Assembly: GCA_035999765.1 (NCBI GenBank)
Contig: CP108521.1
Coordinates: 372,001-436,000 of the forward strand
Direction of reading: 5' to 3'
DNA: 64,000 nt
Origin: Streptomyces sp. NBC_01231
GTDB lineage: Bacteria > Actinomycetota > Actinomycetes > Streptomycetales > Streptomycetaceae
Shown: positions 55,540 through 63,808 of the stretch, in pieces
Layout: each line of letters starts with the position of its first letter
How positions within the stretch are numbered: the first letter of the stretch is position 1
The notes under the pieces: generated by a model
The model's input: only the letters and a program-made list of their open reading frames with translations
Told to the model about the DNA's origin: nothing
The model's database searches: none
Position numbers and translations under genes: made by a program

Positions 55540-55855
55540 GTAGGGCACTCCAAACACCAAGAGGACAGGGTCGGGGCGCCAACACGGTTGCACGCCCTCA
55601 CCCCTCCGGCATCGTTAGTGCCGGGTGCTCTAGGGGAATCTCTAAGCGGTCTCCGTCCGCTCCCCCGGTCGGGCGTCAGCAGCCTCATATAGGGCGGACC
55701 GATGTGCGGGCAACAGCCGCAACTCTAGGAGTACGCCGGAATTCCGCGGGTCATGCTGGGACCTGGACAGTCCGCAGTCGAAGCCGCAGACCCTGTGTGC
55801 CCGGAAGGGGTCGCGCACCAGACCCTGTACCCAGGGAAGGAATGAGACGATACCT
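55540..55855. promoter_or_regulatory. Divergent intergenic region between PKS gene 1 and the 2,3-dehydratase gene
   Basis: A 316-base region with no coding potential of note. It holds the operator/promoter listed separately (toward the PKS). It also has a plus-strand TATAGG (55688-55693) that could be a -10 element for the dehydratase operon, though no good -35 precedes it, and a perfect 10-base palindrome CGGAATTCCG (55737-55746). Confidence 0.5.
55611..55646 (-). promoter_or_regulatory. Candidate PAS-LuxR operator and -10 element for the PKS operon
   Basis: The minus strand of 55630-55645 (TTAGAGATTCCCCTAG) matches 13 of 16 positions of the recalled PimM consensus CTVGGGAWWTCCCBAG. Eleven bases after CTAGA comes TAACGA, placed exactly like TACCGT after the 24662 site. 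The operator lies about 90 bases before the ATG at 55539, and the orientation fits transcription of the loading-module gene. Confidence 0.6.
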
Positions 55856-57253
55856 ATGACCGCGACAAGCGTGTTGCTCCCGTCGCACAACCCTGATGCC
55901 CGGGCGGCATCCTTGCTCGCGGAATCAGAGGCGGCCGTCGACGGCGGCGTGACGAACAATGCGGAGTTCTTCCGCTGGCTCGACGAGCGCAGAGCGGAAC
56001 AGGCTCAACGAGTCGAGCGCATTCCCTTCGAAGGGCTGCACGGCTGGGACTTCGATCCCCGAACCGGGGATCTGCGGCACGCCACCGGAGGCTTCTTCTC
56101 TGTTCGCGGGATCCGGGTGCGTTCCGATTTCGGTCCGGTGCGGGAATGGTCGCAGCCCGTCATCCACCAGCCCGAGATCGGCATTCTCGGTATCGCTGTA
56201 TGCGAATTCGACGGTGTCTGGCACCTGCTGATGCAGGCGAAATCGGAACCGGGCAACGTGAACGGCGTGCAGTTGTCCCCGACGGTGCAGGCCACGAAGA
56301 GCAACTACACCCGGCTGCACGGCGGTTCGGCCGTCCCGTACCTGGAGCATTTCCGCCTGCCCGATCCGCGCAAGGTGGTTGCGGACGTCCTGCAGTCGGA
56401 GCAGGGCTCGTGGTTCCTGCACAAGCGCAATCGCAACATGATCATCGAGGTGAGCCCCGAGGTCGAGGCCGGTCCGGACTTCTGCTGGCTGACACTTGGA
56501 CAGGTCAACGCCCTTCTGCGCCACGACAACCTGGTCAACATGGATGCGCGAACGGTCCTTTCGTGCCTGCCCGACTGGCAGCATGGAAGCGGCGGTTCGG
56601 CGAGGGAACACCGGTCGGCGCTCCATACCGACCTGGAGATCCGCAGCTGGATCACGCGGCGCCGGGCTGAACACAATGTCGCGGTCGATCTGCTCCCCTT
56701 GAAGGACGCCGACGGCTGGCGCCGCTCAGCCGACGCGCTGTCGCACGCGCGGGGGCTGTTCTTCAGCATCGTCGCAGTCGACGTGTCCTCCGGGCGGCGT
56801 GAGGTCGAGGCCTGGACGCAGCCGCTGCTCCAGCCCCATGGAACGGGCATCACCGCACTGCTGGTGAGAAATATCGGAGGCGTTCGGCACGCGCTGCTGC
56901 GCGCCCGAGCCGAACCCGGATTCCTCGACGTGGTGGAACTGGGCCCGACCGTGCAGTGCGTGCCGGAGAGCTACGCGCATCTGCCCCCAGCCGATCAGCC
57001 GCCCTACCTTGCCGAGGTTCTCCGTCGGTCTTCGGCCGGCGTTCTGTACGACACGACACTGTCGGAGGAGGGCGGGCGATTCCGGCACGCACAGAGCCGT
57101 TACATGATCATCGAGGTGGGAGAGGACTTCCCCACCTCGTCCGCAGAGGACTTCCACTGGGTGGCACCATGGCAACTGGACGCACTCCTGAAGTACAGCC
57201 ACCAGCTGAACGTTCAGGCCAGGACCCTGGTCGCCGCGCTGCGGACGCTGTGA
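55856..57253 (+). CDS. NDP-hexose 2,3-dehydratase
   Basis: A 465-residue member of the NDP-hexose 2,3-dehydratase family, which removes the C-2 hydroxyl of a TDP-4-keto-6-deoxyhexose to give a 3,4-diketo intermediate. The protein is an internal duplication: residues about 20-240 and 250-465 each contain a GxxGI(R/T)-like block, an LxQxKxEPG-like block, and an end of the form EVxxxxxxxFxW...L...L...NxxART. Both halves are complete. ATG 55856 follows GGGAAGGA by about 15 bases, so the ribosome site is only fair. The gene overlaps the next one by four bases (GTGA), so the two are translationally coupled. This coupling to a Gfo/Idh/MocA ketoreductase is the classic 2-deoxygenation pair in macrolide and angucycline sugar pathways. 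Confidence 0.93.
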   Translation: MTATSVLLPSHNPDARAASLLAESEAAVDGGVTNNAEFFRWLDERRAEQAQRVERIPFEGLHGWDFDPRTGDLRHATGGFFSVRGIRVRSDFGPVREWSQPVIHQPEIGILGIAVCEFDGVWHLLMQAKSEPGNVNGVQLSPTVQATKSNYTRLHGGSAVPYLEHFRLPDPRKVVADVLQSEQGSWFLHKRNRNMIIEVSPEVEAGPDFCWLTLGQVNALLRHDNLVNMDARTVLSCLPDWQHGSGGSAREHRSALHTDLEIRSWITRRRAEHNVAVDLLPLKDADGWRRSADALSHARGLFFSIVAVDVSSGRREVEAWTQPLLQPHGTGITALLVRNIGGVRHALLRARAEPGFLDVVELGPTVQCVPESYAHLPPADQPPYLAEVLRRSSAGVLYDTTLSEEGGRFRHAQSRYMIIEVGEDFPTSSAEDFHWVAPWQLDALLKYSHQLNVQARTLVAALRTL

Positions 57254-58260
57254 CGGACCGAGCGGGCCGGCCGTTGCGACTGGGGGCGCTCGGCACCTCG
57301 TCCATCGCGTGGCGCCGCACACTGCCCACCGCCGTGCGCGCACCCGAGGTGGAACTGGTGGCCCTCGCGGGGCGGTCCGCCGAGAAGACCGCCCGCTTCG
57401 CCGCGCACTTCGGCTGCAGGGCTGAGTCCGGTTTCGACGCACTGCTGGAGCGCCCGGACGTGGAGGCGGTGTACATCTCCCTGCCCACCGCGCTCCACCA
57501 CACCTGGGCGATGAAGGCGATACGGGCGGGCAAGCATGTCCTGGTGGAGAAACCGATCGGAGTGAACGCCCGCGAGGCACGGGAGTTGTGTGCCCTCGCC
57601 GAGGCGCACGACGTGGTGCTGCGGGAGAACTTCATGTTTCTGCATCACCCTCAGCACGCCTTCGTGCGCGACTCGTTGGAGAAGGGGCGCCTCGGCACCC
57701 TCAGTTCCTTCCATGCCGCCTTCTGCATCCCGCCGCTGCCGGCCGACGACATCCGGTACGCGAGCGACATGGGCGGCGGCGCCCTGCTGGATGTGGGGGT
57801 ATACCCCCTGCGGGCGGCCCGACTGTTTCTCGGACCGGGACTCCGCGTAGCGGGAGCGACACTTCGGACCAGGGAGACGGACGGGCTGGACCTGTCGGGG
57901 CAGGCGCTACTGGTGTCGTCTTCCGGAGTCCTGGCCCACATCGCTTTCGGCTTCGAGCACGCCTACGCGTCCACGTACACCCTGTGGGGCGACCGCGCGC
58001 GGGCGACCATGGACCGGGCCTTCACCCCTCCGCCGACGTTCGAACCGGTGGTGCTGCTCACGGAGCAGGGGCACGAGGAACGGTTCACCCTTCCTGCCGC
58101 GGACCAACTGGGCACCTGCCTCGCCTCGTTCGCCGCGGCCGTGAGAGCGGGGGGTGCCGACTCGGCACAGGAGGCCAATGGGAGACAGGACAGCGTGGCA
58201 GCAATGGAACTGGTCGACACGGTCCGCCGGAAAGCAGTGCGCGTGACCGTCGGCCAGTAG
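57250..58260 (+). CDS. NDP-hexose 3-ketoreductase (Gfo/Idh/MocA family)
   Basis: A 336-residue oxidoreductase with an N-terminal Rossmann fold (LGALGTSSIAW, residues 11-21), the family's EKP motif (residues 100-102, VEKPIGVN) and a C-terminal alpha/beta domain with GGGALLDVGVYPL. It should reduce the 3-keto group left by the 2,3-dehydratase, giving a TDP-4-keto-2,6-dideoxyhexose, the substrate expected by the C-methyltransferase at 26013-27263. GTG 57250 is the start because it overlaps the dehydratase stop (GTGA) and puts the Rossmann motif at the expected distance; the frame is open for about 98 codons upstream, but those lie inside the dehydratase gene. Whether the product hydroxyl is axial or equatorial cannot be read from sequence. 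Confidence 0.92.
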   Translation: MTDRAGRPLRLGALGTSSIAWRRTLPTAVRAPEVELVALAGRSAEKTARFAAHFGCRAESGFDALLERPDVEAVYISLPTALHHTWAMKAIRAGKHVLVEKPIGVNAREARELCALAEAHDVVLRENFMFLHHPQHAFVRDSLEKGRLGTLSSFHAAFCIPPLPADDIRYASDMGGGALLDVGVYPLRAARLFLGPGLRVAGATLRTRETDGLDLSGQALLVSSSGVLAHIAFGFEHAYASTYTLWGDRARATMDRAFTPPPTFEPVVLLTEQGHEERFTLPAADQLGTCLASFAAAVRAGGADSAQEANGRQDSVAAMELVDTVRRKAVRVTVGQ

Positions 58261-58325
58261 GCAGAACGCATGCACTCGTCGGACGCGCGGGCAACCGACT
58301 GCATCATCACGACACTTTTGGAACC

Positions 58326-58997
58326 ATGGATTCAGAGACCAGGAACAGGAACTCTCGGACCTTCACGCAAGAGGCCAGGAGAGCCCAGATAGTACAGGCC
58401 GCAATCGAGACGATCGCCGAAGTCGGATGTTCCAAGGCATCGTTCGACAAGATCACCAGACGTGCCGGCCTGAGCAGCACCGGAATGATCTCCTACCACT
58501 TCTCCGGTAAGGCAGAACTGTTCACGGAGATCGTCAAGACCATTCATGAAATCGCCGGAGAAGTGTCCCAATCCCACATAGACGACGAGGACACATACCG
58601 GGAAAAAGTCGGCGCATACATCCAGTCCAACTTCGATTTCGTCTCCAGGTACCCGGCACACGCCAAGGCTCTCGCGGAAATCGTCGCGCTCAAGCAGTCT
58701 CCGGGATTAGAAGATTTCGAAAGTACCCGGCGCTGGGCCATGTGCGTGGACCGACTGGCCGACCTACTCGAAGAAGGCCGCAACGCCGGGGAACTCGGGA
58801 CATTCGACTCCCACACCATGGCGATGGTGATACGCACGGCGATCGACGCCTACTTTCAACGTCACTTCTCCTGCACCGGGCTCGACCTCAGCCGCTGCGC
58901 GCGGGAACTGACAGACATCTTCGACCGTTGCACGCAACCAGCCGGCCGCTCTGGCGCCGGCTCTCCCGCCGAACAAGTCCAGAAGGTCTTCCCTTGA
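58326..58997 (+). CDS. TetR-family transcriptional regulator
   Basis: A 223-residue protein. The N-terminal DNA-binding domain (residues about 19-66) has the TetR pattern: QIVQAAIETIAEVG, then a helix-turn-helix ITRRAGLSSTGMISYHFSGKAELF. The C-terminal helical ligand-binding domain has no recognisable ligand signature. ATG 58326 follows a weak TTGGAA. It starts 66 bases after the 3-ketoreductase stop on the same strand and overlaps the next gene by four bases (TTGA), so it is probably cotranslated with the membrane protein. TetR proteins coupled to a membrane protein often repress their own operon and respond to an exported compound; whether the pair serves this pathway is not shown by the sequence. 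I found no obvious palindromic operator in the 65-base gap upstream. Confidence 0.93.
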   Translation: MDSETRNRNSRTFTQEARRAQIVQAAIETIAEVGCSKASFDKITRRAGLSSTGMISYHFSGKAELFTEIVKTIHEIAGEVSQSHIDDEDTYREKVGAYIQSNFDFVSRYPAHAKALAEIVALKQSPGLEDFESTRRWAMCVDRLADLLEEGRNAGELGTFDSHTMAMVIRTAIDAYFQRHFSCTGLDLSRCARELTDIFDRCTQPAGRSGAGSPAEQVQKVFP

Positions 58998-59773
58998 CGC
59001 CCTCCTCCGCCTCCCGCCCCGCCGAAGAACCGCCCCACGTCCCCTCCGGCCCTGGAAGCGGCCCGCCCGCCGCCACCCAGCCCGCCCCCGACGGAGAGAC
59101 ACATGGTGCCGCGAGCGCCTCCTCGCCGGCCGGAGGTTTCCTGCTGACCCTCGTCTTCGACATCGTCCTGCCCATCGGTCTCTACTACACGCTGCGCGGC
59201 GCGGGGTTCAGCGAGGTGTCCTCACTCCTGATCAGCGCGTCCGCCCCCGCAGCGCACGCGCTCTACCAGGCCGTCAGGCACCGGGAGATCAACGCCATAG
59301 GTGTGTTCACCCTCGCCATCCTGGCCATCAGCGCCCTGGCCACGCTGCTGACCGGGAACCCTCGCACAGCGCTGGCGCGCAACGGAGCATTCACCGCGCT
59401 CGCCGCCGTCTGGCTGTTCGTCACTCTGTTCACGAAGCGTCCGTTCACCTACCAGGCGGCGAAGGCGATGCTGCCGCGCCGAAGCGCGGCAATGGAACAC
59501 CTGCTGGCCACGGACCCGTCCTTCGTCCGCGTGTGGCGCGGACTGACGACGCTGTGGGGCTGGGGCCTCCTCGTGGACGCGGCCCTGCGCGTGGTGATGG
59601 CCTACACGCTTCCGGTCGATACCGTTCCGGCGTTGGACGGCGTGCTGTACGCGGTGACGTGGCTCGCGCTGCAGATCGTCACCCAGATCACCCTGCACCG
59701 CACCGGAACCCTCCGCAAGATCTTCGCCGACGGCCCGCCGCCCACTGCAAAGGCACGACAGCAAGGCAGATGA
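58994..59773 (+). CDS. VC0807-like six-helix membrane protein
   Basis: A 259-residue protein starting at TTG 58994, which overlaps the TetR stop (TTGA). There is no in-frame ATG near the start, so a coupled TTG start is the best choice. The first 45 residues are Pro/Ala-rich and probably cytoplasmic. Six hydrophobic segments follow at about 48-66, 75-93, 100-120, 130-147, 181-206 and 212-232. The pattern resembles the VC0807/intracellular-septation-like family, whose function is not established. It is not an MFS or ABC transporter by size or motif. Coupling to a TetR regulator suggests an envelope or resistance role under its control, which is inference. It is the last plausible cluster gene before transposon debris. 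Confidence 0.75.
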   Translation: MTPSSASRPAEEPPHVPSGPGSGPPAATQPAPDGETHGAASASSPAGGFLLTLVFDIVLPIGLYYTLRGAGFSEVSSLLISASAPAAHALYQAVRHREINAIGVFTLAILAISALATLLTGNPRTALARNGAFTALAAVWLFVTLFTKRPFTYQAAKAMLPRRSAAMEHLLATDPSFVRVWRGLTTLWGWGLLVDAALRVVMAYTLPVDTVPALDGVLYAVTWLALQIVTQITLHRTGTLRKIFADGPPPTAKARQQGR

Positions 59774-59819
59774 CCTGCGGGAGCCGCTGTGACCACGAGC
59801 AGGGGGACGCGGAACCGCG

Positions 59820-60010
59820 TGTGCTCCCCCGGTCACCGGTGACTGCGCAGTAGGCCAGTTGGTGCCCCGGCACCGCTCCCCGCGGTACTGGAGCGCAACC
59901 ACCACCGACATCTGCCCCTCCTTCGGGAGCGACACATCATCGACTGCCCAGGCATCCGGGCCGAGCAGCGGCACCATCCGCTCCGCGATCCGCCGCCGCA
60001 TCGGCACCGG
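59820..60010 (-). pseudogene. IS701-like transposase remnant
   Basis: On the minus strand a fragment reads RIAERMVPLLGPDAW, then AVDDVSLPKEGQMSV and QYRG. This resembles the first catalytic Asp region of IS701-family DDE transposases common in Streptomyces (pattern VVDDxxFPKxGxxSxGVxxQYxG). After QYRG the expected reading frame is lost. No full transposase, terminal repeats or target duplication are visible. The rest of 59774-60048 holds nothing else I recognise. Confidence 0.65.
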
Positions 60011-60048
60011 ATCGCAGGAAGCACGGGGTGCCGCCGCTCGATTGCCGC

Positions 60049-61494
60049 TCAGGTGGTGGAGGTTGCGTCCCGCTTGCGCTCACGCAGTACGGCGACGCCG
60101 AGCACGATTGCGGCAGCGAGGAGGGAGAGGATCATCTGTTCGCGGCCGTCGGGGTCGGTGAACATGTAGCCGATCACGAAGGTGATCAGAGCGATGGTGA
60201 TCCACGTCAGATACGGGTACGCCCACATCTTCACCGTCAGCCGCTCGGGGGCGGTGCGCTCCAAGGCCCTGCGCATCCGCAGTTGGGAGAAGCAGATCAC
60301 GAGCCACACGAAGAGCGCGACCGCTCCCGAGGAGTTCAGCAGGAACTGGAACACCGTGTCCGGGTACTGGTAGTTGAAGAAGACCGCGAGAAAGCCGAAG
60401 ACCACCGACGCCAGAATCGCCGTCATGGGTACGCCGCGCGAGGTGGTCCGGCTGAACCGCTTCGGCGCGTCGCCGCGCGCTCCCAGCGAGAAGGCCATCC
60501 GGGAGGCCGTGTACAGGCCGGAGTTGAGACAGGACAGCACGGCGGTCAGCACGATCACGTTCATCACGTCACCGGCGTGCGGGACACCGATGTGGTCCAG
60601 CACGGCCACATACGGGCTCTTCGCCACCTCCGGGGAGTTCCATGGCAGCAGTGTCACGACGATGAGGATCGACCCCAGGTAGAAGACCGCGATCCGCCAG
60701 ATCACGCTGTTGGTGGCCTTGACGATCGCCTTGCGCGGGTCGGCGGACTCGCCCGCCGCGAGGGTGACGATCTCACTGCCCATGAAAGAGAACACCACCA
60801 TGAGAACGCCGGTCAGGATGGCGCCTGGACCGTTCGGCAGAAAGCCGCCGTGGCCGGTCAGGTTGGCCATGCCGACCGCTCCGTCGCCGGCGGCGGGCAG
60901 GACGCCGAAGACTGCCAGGCCGCCGAGCACAAGGAACGCGGCGATCGCGACAACCTTGATCCCGGCGAACCAGAACTCGAACTCCCCGTAGGAGCCGACG
61001 GAGAAGAGATTGGTCGCGGTGAGCACCACCATCACGATGAGCGCCCAGGCCCACTGGGGTACGGCGGGGACCCACCCGGTGAGAATGGCAGCGCCCGCGG
61101 TCGCCTCGACGGCGAGCACCACGACCCAGAAGAACCAGTAGAGCCAGCCGATCGTAAAGCCCGCCCAGCGTCCCAGCGCCTCGTCCGCGTAGGCGGAGAA
61201 CGATCCGGAGACGGGGTTGGCCGCTGCCATCTCGCCGAGCATCCGCATCACGAGGACGACGAGGGCACCCACCAGGGCGTAGGAGACGAGGATTCCGGGG
61301 CCCGCCGCGGCAATGCCCGCACCAGAGCCGATGAAGAGCCCTGCGCCGATGACACCACCGATGGCGATCATCGACAAGTGACGGTTCTTCAGCCCGGCTT
61401 GAAGACCCGCGCCCGAACCGGCGGCCCCGCCCGCGTCCGCCCCTGGGGCGCCGGATCCGTGATGCTCGGTTGTGGTCGGTGGCTGCGCGCTCAT
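60049..61494 (-). CDS. Amino-acid permease (APC superfamily, GabP/AnsP-like)
   Basis: A 481-residue integral membrane protein with about 12 hydrophobic helices. The N-terminal block LKNRHLSMIAIGGVIGAGLFIGSG is split by the family's unwound first helix (motif GGVIGAGLFIGSG), as in proton-coupled amino-acid permeases. Further family blocks include MRMLGEMAAANPVSGSF, EFEFWFAGIKVVAI and GSEIVTLAAGES. ATG 61494 has GAGG seven bases upstream. The first 30 residues are a Gly/Ala-rich cytoplasmic tail. Substrate cannot be fixed from sequence; GABA, asparagine and aromatic or basic amino-acid transporters share these motifs. It lies on the opposite strand to its neighbours and shows no link to polyketide synthesis, so I treat it as chromosomal flank. 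Confidence 0.9.
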   Translation of the reverse strand: MSAQPPTTTEHHGSGAPGADAGGAAGSGAGLQAGLKNRHLSMIAIGGVIGAGLFIGSGAGIAAAGPGILVSYALVGALVVLVMRMLGEMAAANPVSGSFSAYADEALGRWAGFTIGWLYWFFWVVVLAVEATAGAAILTGWVPAVPQWAWALIVMVVLTATNLFSVGSYGEFEFWFAGIKVVAIAAFLVLGGLAVFGVLPAAGDGAVGMANLTGHGGFLPNGPGAILTGVLMVVFSFMGSEIVTLAAGESADPRKAIVKATNSVIWRIAVFYLGSILIVVTLLPWNSPEVAKSPYVAVLDHIGVPHAGDVMNVIVLTAVLSCLNSGLYTASRMAFSLGARGDAPKRFSRTTSRGVPMTAILASVVFGFLAVFFNYQYPDTVFQFLLNSSGAVALFVWLVICFSQLRMRRALERTAPERLTVKMWAYPYLTWITIALITFVIGYMFTDPDGREQMILSLLAAAIVLGVAVLRERKRDATSTT

Positions 61495-62126
61495 GGATGT
61501 GCCTCGACTCTCGATTCGGGGTTCTGCCTACGGGTCCACGCGGCGTAGGCGCGCGGTGTCACTGCGGGGAACCGGATCCACGATCGGCGGCGCGACGGTG
61601 TGGCGGTGACGGTGTGGCACAGCGGTTCGCTGCGCTCCAAGCCCGGTGCGGACACAAGCGGAGCGCACCTGAACTGGGTCGGCGTCCCTCGGGGTGGGAG
61701 GGCGTAGGTGAGTGGCCGTTCCGTGGAATCTAGGTGCCGTCCGTACCCGCAGCCATCGACAGACGTCTAGGATCCGGCAGCCCGCTTTCTTACAGATGTA
61801 TGACGCGGGCAGAGGTGCAGGGCAGGTCCCTGACGAGTCAACAGTCGCCAGGCAACGACCGGTATGCAGCAGAGTCCAGCGGGCTTGGCCCTTGCCGGAT
61901 GCGGGCGTTGACCGACTCGATCACTGCGACGACAACTGGTGAACTGCTCACGACAATTACCGGAGGCCGACCCGGCCCGGATTGGGCGCTGATGCACTGT
62001 TTGTGGATGGAGGAACCTATGAACCTGGGAATTCGCTGAGCATTCAGCGCTCGCATACGTATGTGAGGGCGCGCTTCACCCATGCCGGAAGTCCTGCCGG
62101 CTCCGGAGATGTCCTTGAGAGGCCTG
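61495..62126. other. Divergent intergenic region between the permease and the DUF1996 gene
   Basis: 632 bases with no convincing gene. A 7-base-arm inverted repeat (61526-61532 with 61544-61550) lies in the permease leader. An 11-base direct repeat GACGGTGTGGC occurs twice near 61590-61620. TAGGAT (61768-61773) matches the common Streptomyces -10 but lacks a good -35. Just before the DUF1996 start are an inverted repeat CGCTGA/TCAGCG (62034-62049) and a perfect palindrome CATACGTATG (62054-62063). Confidence 0.5.
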
Positions 62127-63566
62127 ATGAGACGCAACACGCGAAAGAGATCGAAGACCGCCCGCCGGGCGGTAGGCGCGGCGGCCGCACTGGCCGTAGG
62201 GGCCGGTGGACTGGTGGCGGTCAACATCTACGCCTCGGCCGACGAAGCCAGCGCACCGAAGGGTTCTGCCCAGAACCAGGCGCTCGCGGCTGGAACCTCC
62301 ACCATTGACTGTCCCGACGTGGGCCAGCAGTTGACATCGGTGCCCGCCCGGGCGAAGGCCCAGGTCGACAAGGAACTGGCACTCCTCGACAAGCAGATTT
62401 CCGAGGCATACCAGCGCCTCTCCACCTCCCAGAAGGCGATTCAGCAGGACCCCAACTTCGCGCAGAACGCGATCGTGGGCCCGCTGAAGGACAAGCGTAA
62501 GGCGACGATCGACCGGATCGCCACCGCCATCGGCCGTGTGGCAGCCAAGCCGCAGGGCCTTGACGCTTTGGCGGCCTGCACGCTGCGCGCCACCGGCAAC
62601 CAGCCCACCACGGGTCAGGGTGGCAACAACACCAATGCCGGAGGGACCGGCAACGGCCCCGTCCGAGCCGACTTCGTGGACATCACCAAGGTGAAGTCCA
62701 ATGTGCGCACGCCGGCCAAGTCGGCGAAGGCTTCAAGGGGTGTCTTCGTCAGCAAGTGCGGGGTGAACGCCAACAAGCTGTACAACAGCGACAACGTCAT
62801 CGTCGCGCCCGGTGTCACCAACGGCGCACACCACGTGCACGATTACGTCGGCAACCAGGACAACGACGCCTTTTCGAGCGACCAGGACTTCGCCAAGGCC
62901 GGGACCAGCTGCCAGAACAAGGGCGACAAGTCGTCCTACTACTGGCCGGTGCTGCGCCTTCAGGACGGCACCAAGGAGTTCGACGCCGCCAAGCAGGGCG
63001 GCGGCGCCGAGGGCAACACGGGCCGCATTCTGACGGCCAAGAAAGCCACTTTGGACTTCGTTGGCAGCCCCCGCGGCAAGGTGGTGGCGATGCCCAAGTT
63101 CCTGCGCATCATCACCGGTGACGCCAAAGCCTTCGTCAACGGCACGGCCAACGCCAACGCCTCCTGGAGCTGCACCGGCTTCGAGAACAAGGTGCAGCTG
63201 AAGGACAAGTACCCTCTCTGCCCCTCAGGCAGCGACGTGGTGCGCACCTTCAAGTTCCAGAGCTGCTGGGACGGCACGAACATCGACAGCGCCAACCACC
63301 GTACGCACGTGGCCTTCGCCGACGCCAAGGGCAACTGCGCGACCGGCTTCAAGGCCATTCCTCAGTTGGTGCAACGTCTCGTGTATGACGTGGACGCACC
63401 CAGCGTCAAGGACAACGGCAAGACCCGTCCCTTCTTCTCGCTGGACAGCTTCCCCGAACAGCAGCACAAGCCGGTCACCGACCACGGTGACTTCATCAAC
63501 GTCTTCGACGCGAAGCTGATGAACAAGGCGGTCCAGTGCATCAACACCGGACGTAAGTGCAGCTGA
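62127..63566 (+). CDS. Secreted DUF1996-domain protein
   Basis: A 479-residue exported protein of unknown function. ATG 62127 is preferred: GAGAGG (62117-62122) precedes it, and the protein then starts with a basic, Arg-rich stretch ([15 protein letters not shown]) followed by a hydrophobic core ending near ASA, a plausible signal peptide. The frame is open up to 62082, with an alternative ATG at 62109. Residues about 60-165 form a helical, Lys/Gln-rich region, then a Gly/Asn/Thr linker. The C-terminal half is the DUF1996 domain ([19 protein letters not shown], then [23 protein letters not shown]-like and SCWDG blocks). Similar domains occur in secreted actinobacterial and fungal proteins. 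A hairpin follows the gene. There is no evident connection with the PKS cluster. Confidence 0.88.
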   Translation: MRRNTRKRSKTARRAVGAAAALAVGAGGLVAVNIYASADEASAPKGSAQNQALAAGTSTIDCPDVGQQLTSVPARAKAQVDKELALLDKQISEAYQRLSTSQKAIQQDPNFAQNAIVGPLKDKRKATIDRIATAIGRVAAKPQGLDALAACTLRATGNQPTTGQGGNNTNAGGTGNGPVRADFVDITKVKSNVRTPAKSAKASRGVFVSKCGVNANKLYNSDNVIVAPGVTNGAHHVHDYVGNQDNDAFSSDQDFAKAGTSCQNKGDKSSYYWPVLRLQDGTKEFDAAKQGGGAEGNTGRILTAKKATLDFVGSPRGKVVAMPKFLRIITGDAKAFVNGTANANASWSCTGFENKVQLKDKYPLCPSGSDVVRTFKFQSCWDGTNIDSANHRTHVAFADAKGNCATGFKAIPQLVQRLVYDVDAPSVKDNGKTRPFFSLDSFPEQQHKPVTDHGDFINVFDAKLMNKAVQCINTGRKCS

Positions 63567-63579
63567 GTCCCAGTACCGA

Positions 63580-63611
63580 GCGGTGGGCGCCGCGCTGACG
63601 ACGCCCACCGC
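63580..63611 (+). terminator. Hairpin terminator after the DUF1996 gene
   Basis: Perfect 10-base arms GCGGTGGGCG (63580-63589) and CGCCCACCGC (63602-63611) around a 12-base loop, starting 13 bases after the stop codon. Confidence 0.75.
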
Positions 63612-63659
63612 CGTGAATGGCAGGCAGGGCAGGGGCTCGTCTCCTTGCGGTACTGGCGG

Positions 63660-63808
63660 GTTCCTCTCGCGTCCCACCCTCTGCGCGCACTAGAGGCATG
63701 GCTGCGCGCTCACCCGGGCTCCGAGATCGTATGCCGCGACGGTTCCGCCACCCATGCCGAGGCGATCCGCGGCGTCCTGCCCGAAGCGACCGAGGTGCCC
63801 CGCAATGA
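63660..63808 (+). pseudogene. ISL3-like transposase remnant
   Basis: The plus strand reads LEAWLRAHPGSEIVCRDGSA then THAEAIRGVLPEATEV. This matches the pattern of ISL3/IS1165-family transposases around a catalytic Asp (LxxWLRxHPGxxVVCRDRxxAYAE). The expected continuation (VADRWHLWHNL) is absent and the frame decays. No ends are visible. From 63809 to 64000 I see no recognisable gene. Confidence 0.6.

Noticed and set aside
55540..55593. Upstream extension of the loading-module gene to 55593
   Set aside because: The extra 18 residues have no ribosome site and no similarity to PKS N-termini. ATG 55539 has GGAG at suitable spacing and leaves room for the promoter.
56956..57249. Upstream extension of the 3-ketoreductase
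   Set aside because: These codons lie inside the 2,3-dehydratase gene in another frame. GTG 57250 overlaps that gene's stop and gives the normal family length.
61734..62039. 101-codon plus-strand open frame before the DUF1996 gene
   Set aside because: No similarity to a known family and no clear ribosome site. The region looks like promoter and leader sequence.
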